Shown in pieces: positions 43,514 through 51,501 of a DNA stretch of 64,000 nt (the stretch's first letter is position 1; each line of letters starts with the position of its first letter). Origin of the DNA: Cohnella luojiensis (lineage in GTDB: Bacteria > Bacillota > Bacilli > Paenibacillales > Paenibacillaceae); the NCBI RefSeq assembly GCF_004564235.1, contig NZ_SOMN01000017.1, forward strand, positions 1 to 64,000, read 5' to 3'. The position numbers and the translations under genes are program-made. The notes beneath the pieces were generated by a model that saw only the letters and a list, made by a program, of their open reading frames with translations, was not told the DNA's origin and searched no databases.

Positions 43514-44023
43514 CTATAGGTTGCATGGATCCGAGAAAAGATCCAACGAAACCAATTTCCCTCTATCATCGACAAATACTTTGAGCGCTTCCGCCCCTTT
43601 TACGACACCCCAGCCGTCATCCGCCGCGAATTCCGTTTTTCCAAGCGCATGTCTTAAGCTTCGATTGACCATCGCAATATCATGGCCATTCAAATTTGCC
43701 TTCTTCGCGGCAGCCGTAATCTGCACGAAGGAAACCGCTCCGTCGCACATCCCGACATTTTTCCCATCCGCATAACTCCAAATCTCGCATTCATTCCGCC
43801 ACTCGTCAGAATCAATCTTGCTTGGGCTGCCCCATGTCCCCTTCACCTCGAAAGCCTGATCGCCTAACCCAATTCCTTCGAGCTGCCATTGCTTATGGAT
43901 AGGCTCCGGATTGACAGCGCTAGAAGTAGCCGCAGGGGCGGGGGCAGCTGCCGCTGAAGCAGCAGCAGGAGGAGCTCCCCCATTCACGATAGAGGAAAGC
44001 AAGACGAGCCATGGTATCAACAT
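43514..44023 (-). CDS. Exported YjgB/DUF4309-like protein
   Basis: A 169-residue protein. A signal peptide or anchor (residues 2-15) is followed by an Ala/Pro-rich linker (about 17-38) and a compact domain with GIGLGDQAFEVKGTWGSPSKID and CEIWSYADGKNVGMC, a pattern that resembles DUF4309 proteins. Its role is unknown. GAAAGGAGGGATC, just upstream, overlaps the end of the ytxG-like gene, so the two are co-transcribed and probably coupled. Confidence 0.65.
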   Translation of the reverse strand: MLIPWLVLLSSIVNGGAPPAAASAAAAPAPAATSSAVNPEPIHKQWQLEGIGLGDQAFEVKGTWGSPSKIDSDEWRNECEIWSYADGKNVGMCDGAVSFVQITAAAKKANLNGHDIAMVNRSLRHALGKTEFAADDGWGVVKGAEALKVFVDDRGKLVSLDLFSDPCNL

Positions 44024-44024
44024 C

Positions 44025-44504
44025 TTAGATCCCTCCTTTCTCGTAAGAGTGGGATTGCTCTCGTTGTTGCTTCCAGCCTTTCTGCATGCCCATTACAACT
44101 CGAGAGCCTAAAGCGGCCCATTGCAACCAGGATGGCGCGATGTTTTTTCCTTCAATGGAAGCCGCTTGTTTCCGAATCGAGTGGGTGAAGCTATTGGCGG
44201 CCTCCCTTGCCGTGCCCGTTACTTCGCTTAACAGTATGCCTACATCCTGTACGGCATCGAACAAGGGGTCCGTGGATTGCAGCTTTCCTCTAATATCATC
44301 CGTGACCGCATTGACGCTTTCCGCTAATTTCTTAACTTCCCCTTGCAGTCCTTCGACGGTTTCCTTCACTTCCTGCATGGCGGATTGCGCGGTGACAAGC
44401 GATCGTTGCGCGGTCTTTAATAGAGAGATCAGAAACCCGCACAGTACGACAAAAGCCACCATCGCAATCGCTATGCTCCACGTCATTACATCGTTGTTTT
44501 CCAA
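44025..44504 (-). CDS. ytxG: YtxG-like DUF948 membrane protein
   Basis: A 159-residue protein with an N-terminal membrane helix (SIAIAMVAFVVLCGFLISLL) followed by long amphipathic helices of the DUF948 type. In Bacillus ytxG belongs to a sigma-B/sigma-H operon with ytxH; here the two are 3 kb apart in opposite directions. The long frame from 44588 lacks a start signal, while GTGGGAGGG is spaced correctly for the TTG at 44502-44504. The sigma-B-like promoter lies about 40 bases upstream of this start. Confidence 0.75.
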   Translation of the reverse strand: MENNDVMTWSIAIAMVAFVVLCGFLISLLKTAQRSLVTAQSAMQEVKETVEGLQGEVKKLAESVNAVTDDIRGKLQSTDPLFDAVQDVGILLSEVTGTAREAANSFTHSIRKQAASIEGKNIAPSWLQWAALGSRVVMGMQKGWKQQREQSHSYEKGGI

Positions 44505-44545
44505 GTGCAGCCCTCCCACCTCTAATGTATCGTTATATCCTTTCG

Positions 44546-44572
44546 TTACCCATGGCATAAGTACTGTGAAAC
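44546..44572 (-). promoter_or_regulatory. Sigma-B-like promoter of the ytxG operon
   Basis: On the minus strand GTTTCA (44567-44572) and GGGTAA (44546-44551) are separated by 15 bp. The boxes are identical to those in front of ytxH. Confidence 0.5.
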
Positions 44573-44612
44573 AATTCCAGCTGAACACTAGGACAAGTCA
44601 TCTGGATAATGG

Positions 44613-44641
44613 TTGCAGGATATTCCTTTTTCAGGTAAAGT
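44613..44641 (+). promoter_or_regulatory. Possible promoter of a terminated leader or small RNA
   Basis: TTGCAG (44613-44618) and TAAAGT (44636-44641) are separated by 17 bp. A transcript starting here would run about 155 bases to the terminator at 44760-44804. No gene is visible in the 393 bases between 44505 and 44897. Confidence 0.35.
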
Positions 44642-44759
44642 AGGCTTTAGCATAAGTCCTCTATCTCCTCTTCAAATGACTACCGGGGTAAAGCTCAACT
44701 ATTGAACGAAACATTACGATGCTGCCTACATCCTTGAAAAAGAACCTCTAACCGATACA

Positions 44760-44804
44760 GACGCTTCCCTACGCTTTCGCGATTTGGGAGGCGTCGTTTT
44801 TTTT
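44760..44804 (+). terminator. Intrinsic terminator upstream of the NDP-sugar operon
   Basis: GACGCTTCCC (44760-44769) pairs with GGGAGGCGTC (44786-44795) and is followed by nine T-rich bases. No plus-strand gene precedes it, so it either ends a small RNA or acts as an attenuator for the operon starting at 44898. A GGAGGTGAT motif follows at 44809. Confidence 0.8.
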
Positions 44805-44897
44805 CACGGAGGTGATTGAAACTTGTCCAGTTGCGTTTAATGGTAGTCAGTTAACCCTGCGGGGGAACACATCAATTAAACGGAGGTTGATCCTATC

Positions 44898-45941
44898 ATG
44901 AAAGCATTATTTCTTGCCGGAGGTTTAGGAACCAGGCTTCGCCCCTTGACGGAACATCTTCCGAAGCCGATGGCCCTGGTGGGTAATCGCCCTTGGTTAG
45001 AACACCTGCTTATGCATTACAACGAACAAGGCGTAAACGAATTCGTCATTGCCGTCAAACATTACCGCGAGCTGATCGAAAGCCATCTAGGCGATGGTTC
45101 CAAATACGGAGTCAGAATTGATTACGCCGTCGAGAAGGAATTACTCGGGACGGCCGGCGCGATCAAGAACGCAGAACATCTACTGAACGACCGATTTATC
45201 GTCGTGAACGCGGATATCATTCACCAGGTCGATCTCAAGTCCGCCATGAAATTCCATGAGAACCACGGCGGGGCCGTTACGATTTGCTTGACGGAAGTGG
45301 ACGATCCTTCCCACTACGGAGTCGTCGAGCAAACCGGCAACGGCCGAATAACCCGTTTTATCGAGAAACCGAAAAAAGAAGAGGCACCGTCAAATCGAAT
45401 CAATGCCGGCATATACATTATGGAACGGAGCGCGCTGGACTTCGTGCCTGCCGGCAGATCCGTATCGATCGAGAAGGAGACGTTCCCGCTTCTGATCGAG
45501 AACGGCAGAGGCGTATACGGCCATCCCATCGGAGGATATTGGATGGATATGGGGACCAAGGAGCGTTATCGCCAGCTTCATTGGGACTTGCTCGATCGCC
45601 GTTTCCCGGTCAAAATCGATGGCAAGGACATGGAGGACAAAGGCATCTGGCTCGGAGAAAACGTACGCGTCGGTCAAGGAGTATTATTCGTTCCTCCCGT
45701 CATGATCGGAGATGACGTCACGATCGGAGATCGCGCGATTATCGGTCCTTATGCGGTAGTGGGCAAAGGAAGCCGAATTGGCAACCAGGTTCGTTTATCC
45801 AATTCCATACTGTGGGATCGTTGTAAAATTCGCGGCGGCGCACAGCTGAACGAATGTATATTCGGCTCCGGCATGCAGGTCGGTCCCCATATTTTGCACG
45901 AAGCTGTTTGCAATCGTACTCTGGAGGTGCAACGCAGATGA
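44898..45941 (+). CDS. Sugar-1-phosphate nucleotidyltransferase (mannose-1-phosphate guanylyltransferase-like)
   Basis: A 347-residue protein. The nucleotidyltransferase signature FLAGGLGTRLRPLTEHLPKP is at the N-terminus, with VNADI and the INAGIYIMERSALDF segment further on. A left-handed beta-helix of hexapeptide repeats (DDVTIGDRAIIGPYAVVGKG) forms the C-terminus. It activates a hexose-1-phosphate, most like GDP-mannose or dTDP-glucose pyrophosphorylases. GGAGG precedes the ATG. It is first in a tightly packed trio with a GT4 enzyme and a glycosidase-like protein. Confidence 0.88.
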   Translation: MKALFLAGGLGTRLRPLTEHLPKPMALVGNRPWLEHLLMHYNEQGVNEFVIAVKHYRELIESHLGDGSKYGVRIDYAVEKELLGTAGAIKNAEHLLNDRFIVVNADIIHQVDLKSAMKFHENHGGAVTICLTEVDDPSHYGVVEQTGNGRITRFIEKPKKEEAPSNRINAGIYIMERSALDFVPAGRSVSIEKETFPLLIENGRGVYGHPIGGYWMDMGTKERYRQLHWDLLDRRFPVKIDGKDMEDKGIWLGENVRVGQGVLFVPPVMIGDDVTIGDRAIIGPYAVVGKGSRIGNQVRLSNSILWDRCKIRGGAQLNECIFGSGMQVGPHILHEAVCNRTLEVQRR

Positions 45942-47119
45942 ACAACCGTCTTCCTCAGATCGCTTACGTAAGTACTTATGTTCCTAAGAAATGCGGACTT
46001 GCTACTTATACCCACCATTTGCGCGAGGCGATCACCCACGCTAAAGGCAATCGGTCGATCGATCCCGTTATCACCATGTGCAACCCGGATGAGCGTAGCG
46101 ACTACCCGGAGCCCTGGATGTTGCCGCTCATTAAGCAAGATCCGGAAGATTACAAGAAAGTAGCCGATGCGATCAATCAAAGCTCGGTGGATGTCGTATC
46201 CCTTCAGCATGAATTCGGAATATTCGGCGGCGAGGCCGGCTCTCATATCATCGATTTTTTGCGGCGCGTGAAAAAACCGGTCATTACGACCTTTCATACC
46301 GTTTTCGAGCATCCCGTTGCTCCCTATGCCGACGTGCAGAAGGAAATCGCGCGTTGGAGCGATCATAATCTCGTCATGAACCGCAAGGGAATCGGATATT
46401 TGCACGATAACTTCGAGGTGCCGTTCGAGAAAATAACATTCATTCCGCATGGGACTCCGGTGCCCAACCGTGCGGACCGAGTAAACGTTCGCAGGGCAGC
46501 CAAATGGGAGAACCGCAAGGTGTTATTCACATTCGGATTGCTTGGACGCAGCAAGGGAATCGAGCTGATCCTTCGTTCGTTAGCAACCGCCGTTCAGGCA
46601 GTTCCGGAATTGCTCTACGTCATAGCGGGCCAGACTCATCCCGAAGTGCGCAAGCATGAAGGAGAAGCTTACCGCGAAGAACTCATGGAGCTGATCATGG
46701 AGCTCGGACTGAAGCATCACGTACAATGGATGAATGTTTACGTGCCGGAAGAGCAATTGGTCTCCCTAATCTCCGCGTGCGATTTATATGTCACGCCTTA
46801 TCCCGGGATGAGTCAGATCACTAGCGGTACTCTTGCCTATGCGGCAGGGTTAGGCAGACCGATTCTATCCACCCCCTATGTGTATGCCAAGGATTTGGTT
46901 CAGGGGCATGAAGAGATGTTGCTTCCGTTCGGCGATGTGAAGGCGTGGAGCTCAAAATTGATTGAATTGTTTACGTATCCGGGGATGTTGACCGAATGGG
47001 AACGCGTCATATCGGATATCGGGCGAAGTATGCATTGGCCGCATGTGGGGGCGCAACACTTGCGGTTGTTTCAACAAGTCATCTTGAAGCAGAGAGATAA
47101 GATTGCCGATGTCGGCTAA
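45938..47119 (+). CDS. GT4-type glycosyltransferase
   Basis: A 393-residue retaining glycosyltransferase with a GT-B fold: an N-terminal YVSTYVPKKCGLATYTHHLR, LQHEFGIFGGEAGSHI and TTFHTVFE, and a C-terminal donor domain with FTFGLLGRSKGIELILRSL and the E-containing YPGMSQITSGTLAYA loop. The ATG at 45938 overlaps the TGA of the preceding gene and has GGAGGTG upstream. It would use the activated sugar from the first gene, but the acceptor is unknown. The next gene overlaps its 3' end by 17 bases. Confidence 0.88.
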   Translation: MNNRLPQIAYVSTYVPKKCGLATYTHHLREAITHAKGNRSIDPVITMCNPDERSDYPEPWMLPLIKQDPEDYKKVADAINQSSVDVVSLQHEFGIFGGEAGSHIIDFLRRVKKPVITTFHTVFEHPVAPYADVQKEIARWSDHNLVMNRKGIGYLHDNFEVPFEKITFIPHGTPVPNRADRVNVRRAAKWENRKVLFTFGLLGRSKGIELILRSLATAVQAVPELLYVIAGQTHPEVRKHEGEAYREELMELIMELGLKHHVQWMNVYVPEEQLVSLISACDLYVTPYPGMSQITSGTLAYAAGLGRPILSTPYVYAKDLVQGHEEMLLPFGDVKAWSSKLIELFTYPGMLTEWERVISDIGRSMHWPHVGAQHLRLFQQVILKQRDKIADVG

Positions 47120-48350
47120 TGACGCGTTTATCCGTCCGGAGGCGAGACCCTCCTTCGCCCATCTGCGCCGCCTGACGGATGACACGGGATTATTAGAGCA
47201 CGCGCTTGGAAGAATCCCTCGCCGACGCGAGGGATATACGACCGACGATAATGCGCGAGCGTTATGGACGGTCACGGAATGGCTTTCCTTCCATGACGAT
47301 AAAGCCGTAGGACCCGAAGATCGTGCCGAGCTTAATCGTCTGGCCGATATTTATTTGGCATTCATGCTTTGGTCGCAAGACGATGACGGCTGGTGGTTAA
47401 ATAATTTCGCTTATGACCGAACGCTCGAGCCAGAAGAAATCTCGCACGATTGCCAAGGCCGGTCGATATGGTCCTGTGCCGACGCATGGATCCGCCTCGA
47501 TGGCCACAAGGGAGAAACCGCGAGAATCATCATAGAGCGGGCGCTTCCTACGCTTGTCAGAATCGATTCCCTTAGGGGTCAAGCGTTCGCGATGGCAGCT
47601 TGCGCCCACTTGCTCGAGGCTTCGAGGAATGGGACGATTGAGTTACCCTCGAATATCGAAAACGAGCTTAACCATCATCTCATCAGGCTGGAACAATTGT
47701 TAAACGGAGCTTTCCGCCATTTCTCCGATGATAACTGGCGCTGGTTCGAGCCGGCGATGACTTATAGCAACGGAGTATTGCCTTGGGCCATGCTCAGAAC
47801 CTATCGATATACGGAGCGTCCGGAAACCTTGCAAACGGGTTTAGATAGCTTGTCTTTTCTACTCGAAGTCATGACCACCGAAGACGGACATCTGAGACCG
47901 ATCGGTAACGAGGGCTGGTGCACCTCTGATTCCGATAATATAAGCATGTGGGACCAGCAACCGCTCGAGATGTTCAAGCTTGCGCTTGCTTTGGAAGAGG
48001 CTGTATTGACTACCGGACTAGCCGAAAAGGATCAGAGCTCGCGTTTGGTAGGCAGCGCTCAGGGTAAAGCGACTTCGGACTCCCACTCTCGGACGGAAAA
48101 GGGGGCTTACGTTCAGCATGCCTTGTTAGACCGCTCAGGATTTAGTATCGGGAGTAAATCGCATTATCGCTCGGTAAGAGACCAATGTCGGGAATGGTAT
48201 TACGGCGCCAACGATCTGAACGTGGCGATGGTCGATCCGGAGGACGGCAGCTGTTGCGACGGTCTTACGAAGCACGGTCCCAACATTAACTGCGGAGCGG
48301 AAGCAACGATCTCCTACTTGATGACCGAAGCGTTGTGCCGTCGGGAATGA
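47103..48350 (+). CDS. Glycosidase-like (alpha/alpha) barrel protein associated with the GT4 gene
   Basis: A 415-residue protein rich in helices with many Trp, His and Asp residues. Recurring pieces include YTTDDNARALW (about residue 44), DDDGWWLNNFAYDRT, HDCQGRSIWSCADAWI and GWCTSDSDNISMWDQQPLEM. This pattern suggests an (alpha/alpha)6 glycoside-hydrolase-like barrel, and the family usually follows this type of glycosyltransferase. It could trim or extend the same glycan. No classical family number can be assigned. Starts ATG at 47103 or 47109, inside the preceding gene, and ends before a terminator. Confidence 0.65.
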   Translation: MPMSANDAFIRPEARPSFAHLRRLTDDTGLLEHALGRIPRRREGYTTDDNARALWTVTEWLSFHDDKAVGPEDRAELNRLADIYLAFMLWSQDDDGWWLNNFAYDRTLEPEEISHDCQGRSIWSCADAWIRLDGHKGETARIIIERALPTLVRIDSLRGQAFAMAACAHLLEASRNGTIELPSNIENELNHHLIRLEQLLNGAFRHFSDDNWRWFEPAMTYSNGVLPWAMLRTYRYTERPETLQTGLDSLSFLLEVMTTEDGHLRPIGNEGWCTSDSDNISMWDQQPLEMFKLALALEEAVLTTGLAEKDQSSRLVGSAQGKATSDSHSRTEKGAYVQHALLDRSGFSIGSKSHYRSVRDQCREWYYGANDLNVAMVDPEDGSCCDGLTKHGPNINCGAEATISYLMTEALCRRE

Positions 48351-48351
48351 T

Positions 48352-48403
48352 GAAAAAAAAAGCTGTCCCAAAGTGAATTTACTTCGGAGCAGCTTTTTTT
48401 TCA
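48352..48403. terminator. Bidirectional terminator overlapping the end of the araM gene
   Basis: AAAAAGCTGTCC pairs with GGAGCAGCTTTTT (one bulge) across a long loop, with A and T runs at both ends. The right arm lies inside the last codons of the minus-strand gene (stop at 48379), so coding and terminator sequence are shared. Confidence 0.8.
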
Positions 48404-49491
48404 TTGTATTTTTTCAGAAGGGTATGTCTATTAGATCGAATATGATGGGCTTCCCGCATGCTTAGAGATAACAGATCGCCGCTTACGCCAAGTTGTTCAG
48501 GCGATGTCGGTCCGCCGACCTTCAAGAGTAACTGCTTAATCGCATGCTCACCGGGTATCCGATCGATTTCCTCCAGCAACGTTTGACGATGCTCCTCGGG
48601 AAACAGCTCGGGAGAATCGATTGCCAAGCCGTGGTACAATCGTGAAATTTCAGCGCAGGCTACCCCTACCTTGGCACCATGCAAGATTTGTCTTCGGCCG
48701 AGCCTCATGAATTCCATTTCCCAATAGTGGGACAGATGATGCTCGGCTCCCGAGGCTGGATGAGACTGGCCGAACTTCAGCATCGCGAATCCCGATTCGA
48801 TAAGCGCGCGCGTCAATATTTCGATTCCCTTCGGGCTTCGCTTCTCGATTTCTTCGCAATTGTCCACGCAAAGTTGCAGGGCGTGGCGGGTTTGCTCCGC
48901 CACTGCCTCCGAGTATGGCTCGCCGCCCGCAAGGCTGCCGAACTTCCAGTCGAACAAAGACGTATATTTGCCCAGCATGTCTCCGAAGCCGGCTGCGATC
49001 ATGCCGTCCGGCGCTTTCGTTAATAAATCCAAATCCGCGAATATAGCGGAAGGACCGATTGCCGCGATCGTCTTCTTCTCTCCGCGAATAATCAACGGGG
49101 CGCCTATAGAATTAAAACCGTCCACCGACGGCGCAGTCGGAACCGACACGAACGGAATGCCCACTGCATATGCCGAGAAACGGGCAATGTCATGCAGCGT
49201 TCCCGAGCCGACCGCAAGTACGATTTCAGCGGAGCTTTGTTTAAGATCTAGCTCTAGTTGAACGACTGATGCCTCGTCGGCAATCACGTCGCCCTGCTTG
49301 TCCGGATTGATAAGAGTGATACAGACGTTCATGCCCGCATTTTCGATAAGCTGACCAAGCACTCGCCCGACGACTTCGAAAGTGTTGGAATCCGCTGCGA
49401 TGGATATCCTTTGGAGCCTATTTCTCAGCAAATAAGGAGCTACTTGCCGGATGGCTCCGGCTTCGATGAGAACGGGTTCAATAATTGACAT
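48379..49491 (-). CDS. araM: sn-glycerol-1-phosphate dehydrogenase (AraM/EgsA type)
   Basis: A 370-residue dehydroquinate-synthase-fold dehydrogenase. The NAD loop VGSGTLHDIARF, TAPSVDGFNSIGAPL, GFGDMLGKYTS and the metal-binding SHPASGAEHHLSHYWEME (about residues 245-262) are typical of bacterial glycerol-1-phosphate dehydrogenase AraM. The enzyme reduces dihydroxyacetone phosphate to sn-glycerol-1-phosphate, the archaeal-type glycerophosphate used for heptaprenylglyceryl phosphate in Bacillus. Length is slightly below Bacillus AraM (394). Its start lies next to a 51-bp tandem array. Confidence 0.88.
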   Translation of the reverse strand: MSIIEPVLIEAGAIRQVAPYLLRNRLQRISIAADSNTFEVVGRVLGQLIENAGMNVCITLINPDKQGDVIADEASVVQLELDLKQSSAEIVLAVGSGTLHDIARFSAYAVGIPFVSVPTAPSVDGFNSIGAPLIIRGEKKTIAAIGPSAIFADLDLLTKAPDGMIAAGFGDMLGKYTSLFDWKFGSLAGGEPYSEAVAEQTRHALQLCVDNCEEIEKRSPKGIEILTRALIESGFAMLKFGQSHPASGAEHHLSHYWEMEFMRLGRRQILHGAKVGVACAEISRLYHGLAIDSPELFPEEHRQTLLEEIDRIPGEHAIKQLLLKVGGPTSPEQLGVSGDLLSLSMREAHHIRSNRHTLLKKYNEKKAAPK

Positions 49492-49511
49492 TTTGTTTCC
49501 CCCTCTGTAAG

Positions 49512-49915
49512 CAACTCGCTCCGCGGAGCGGAATAGCGCCGCCTGGCGGTCTTATTTGCCCAAAACTCGCTCCGTGGAGCGGAATAGCGCCGTGTGGCGG
49601 TCTTATTTGCCCAAAACTCGCTCCGCGGAGCGGAATAGCACCGCCTGACGGTCTTATTTGCCAAAAATCCGCTCCACGGAGCGGAATAGCACCGCCTGGC
49701 GGTCTTATTTGCCCAAAACTCGCTCCTCGAAGCGGAATAGCACCGCCTGGCAGTCTTATTTGCCCAAAACTCGCTCCTCGGAGCGGAATAGCGGCGCGGG
49801 GCGGTCTTATTTACCCAAAACTCGCTCCGCGGAGCGAAATAGCGCCGTCTGGCGGTCTTATTTGCCCAAAATCCGCTCCACGGAGCGGAATAGCGCCGCC
49901 TGGCGGTCTTATTTT
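49512..49915. repeat. 51-bp tandem array of paired palindromes, about eight copies
   Basis: The motif GCTCC recurs at 49518, 49569, 49620, 49671, 49722, 49773, 49824 and 49875, exactly 51 bp apart, with no spacers. Each unit holds CGCTCCGCGGAGCG, a palindrome whose centre varies (CGCG, CGTG, CACG, CTCG), and CCGCC-TGG-CGG inside an AATA/TATT stem. It fills the 430-bp gap (49492-49921). Because 51 is divisible by three, long open frames cross it on both strands, but these look incidental. Confidence 0.93.
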
Positions 49916-49921
49916 CAACAG

Positions 49922-51115
49922 CTAGTCCTGTTTTCGTCGCAGTTTGTTCAGCGCTTGAATGAGATCGTCAGGCAATGGCGCGCTCACTTGCTGCTTATCT
50001 CCTGTCCATGGGTGGCTCCAGATGAGACGCTCCCCGTGCAGAGCTTGCCTGGAGATGACTCCCCGTTTGCCCCCATATAGCCCGTCCCCGGCAAGAGGGT
50101 GATTAATCGAGGACATATGCACCCTGATCTGATGCGTGCGTCCCGTCTCCAAACGCAACCGTACGAGAGTATGGTCCGACAATCGTTCCATTACCTCGTA
50201 GTGAGTCACCGCCGGATCGCCCGTATCGCTCACCCGGCGGCGGGTGGAGTGATGGCGATCCTGGCCGATCGGTTTGTCGATTCGGCCTTTATTGCCTTCC
50301 ACGTATCCTTCCGCTAATGCCACGTAAATGCGCTCGATCGTTTTCTCCCGCATCGCCTTGTCGTATTGATAGTGCGCGAATTCATTCTTGGCGTAGAGGA
50401 CCGGACCTGTCGTATCCTTATCTATCCGATGAACGTGGCGAATCCGCACGTCCTGGCCCGACATCTCATAATAAGCGGCTACCGCGTGAGCAAGCGTCTT
50501 GCGCTGGCCCTTTTCGCTCGGGTGCACCTCGATGCCGGCAGGCTTGTTTACGATTAGCGTAAACTCGTCTTCGTACAAAATATTAAGCTCCATCCAATCG
50601 GACGGAAAATCCCGTGTCTCCCTTGGGAACAAGTGCAGCCGAAGGCTAGGACCGTGCAACACACATCCGCGCGTTTGCAATAGCTTGGTAACGAGCTTGG
50701 GAGGTAAGGGCAAATGTCTGCTAATAACGGACATCGGCGCTCCCGTTAGCTGGTCAGGCAACCGGATATCCATCCATTCTCCCTTTATGCGCCCCATGGG
50801 CAATAAAGGATGATGTCCTCCACCGCCGCTTACTCTATTGCTTCCAACGCGACTCGCGGGAGCACCGCTGCTGCCGCTCCGTTTAGGTGCCGTTCCACGC
50901 TCGTTCGGCTTCTTGATATCTTCCGCCCGCTCCCTGCTAGCCGGACGCTCTCCTTGCGGTTTGCGATCGTTGTATTTTTTAGGCGCGCCCGTTCCCGCGC
51001 CTGAACCTGAACTCCTTAACGTTCCCGAGCCGCCTCTATCCCTGCGCCCGTTTCTTTCGTTCCCGCCAGCTTGTTTCGGACCGCCGCGCTGCCGATTTCG
51101 TCCTGCTCCACTCAT
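49922..51115 (-). CDS. RluA-family pseudouridine synthase with RG-rich N-terminal extension
   Basis: A 397-residue protein. Residues 1-110 are low-complexity, rich in Arg, Gly and Ser, and probably bind RNA without folding. A small S4-like region (KLVTKLLQTRGCVLHGPSL) precedes the catalytic domain with GIEVHPSEKGQRKTL and HRIDKDTTGPVLYAKN, which holds the catalytic Asp, and GRTHQIRVH. It turns specific uridines in rRNA or tRNA into pseudouridine. The Thr-Gly in HRIDKDTTG instead of TSG is mild variation. Normal RluD-type proteins are near 300 residues, so the extension is unusual. Confidence 0.88.
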   Translation of the reverse strand: MSGAGRNRQRGGPKQAGGNERNGRRDRGGSGTLRSSGSGAGTGAPKKYNDRKPQGERPASRERAEDIKKPNERGTAPKRSGSSGAPASRVGSNRVSGGGGHHPLLPMGRIKGEWMDIRLPDQLTGAPMSVISRHLPLPPKLVTKLLQTRGCVLHGPSLRLHLFPRETRDFPSDWMELNILYEDEFTLIVNKPAGIEVHPSEKGQRKTLAHAVAAYYEMSGQDVRIRHVHRIDKDTTGPVLYAKNEFAHYQYDKAMREKTIERIYVALAEGYVEGNKGRIDKPIGQDRHHSTRRRVSDTGDPAVTHYEVMERLSDHTLVRLRLETGRTHQIRVHMSSINHPLAGDGLYGGKRGVISRQALHGERLIWSHPWTGDKQQVSAPLPDDLIQALNKLRRKQD

Positions 51116-51501
51116 GCCGTATTTCCTCCGATTCCATTCCGCGCCCTGCAGCTATATGCATGGCTTTGCCGACCAATATACGGGAACGCCTATTCAAAGT
51201 CAACCCTTAGGAAGCCTCGGACGAGAAATGAGGGGTTTATTATATTCGTGTTCCGAAAAATGATTAAATATGGCAGAGCAACCAAACGACGGCATTCCGG
51301 CCTGAAAATCCGCCACTTTTCCCTTTCGACTATCATAGGAACATCTGCCGTTATTAGACGGATAAACTCGACTGCTCCCGCTTTCGTTTAAACAAGCCAT
51401 TTTACAACAAAATAACACCGTTGCCACATTCTTACTTTAGATATAACGTTGATATTAGGGGATTGTCCCCCTTAAACATGACCCCGGGAGGTTTTATCGA
51501 G
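51116..51501. other. Gap between divergent genes, promoter region
   Basis: A 386-bp stretch without a convincing gene. A possible plus-strand promoter, TTGCCA (51421-51426) and TATAAC (51442-51447), has a short 15-bp spacer. A 75-residue minus-strand frame at 51200-51427 lacks a ribosome binding site and codon bias, and is not accepted. No repeats seen. Confidence 0.4.

Noticed and set aside
49512-49915. Possible CRISPR array
   Set aside because: Units are directly adjacent with no unique spacers, and no cas genes are nearby. The same holds for the array at 42063-42290.
49485-49925. 146-residue plus-strand frame (and a minus-strand frame at 49440-49664) encoding a 17-residue repeat
   Set aside because: The frames exist because the tandem unit is 51 bp and has no stops; they are open on both strands, and no ribosome binding site fits.
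51200-51427. 75-residue minus-strand frame in the gap before the acidic gene
   Set aside because: No ribosome binding site, unusual composition and no neighbour context.
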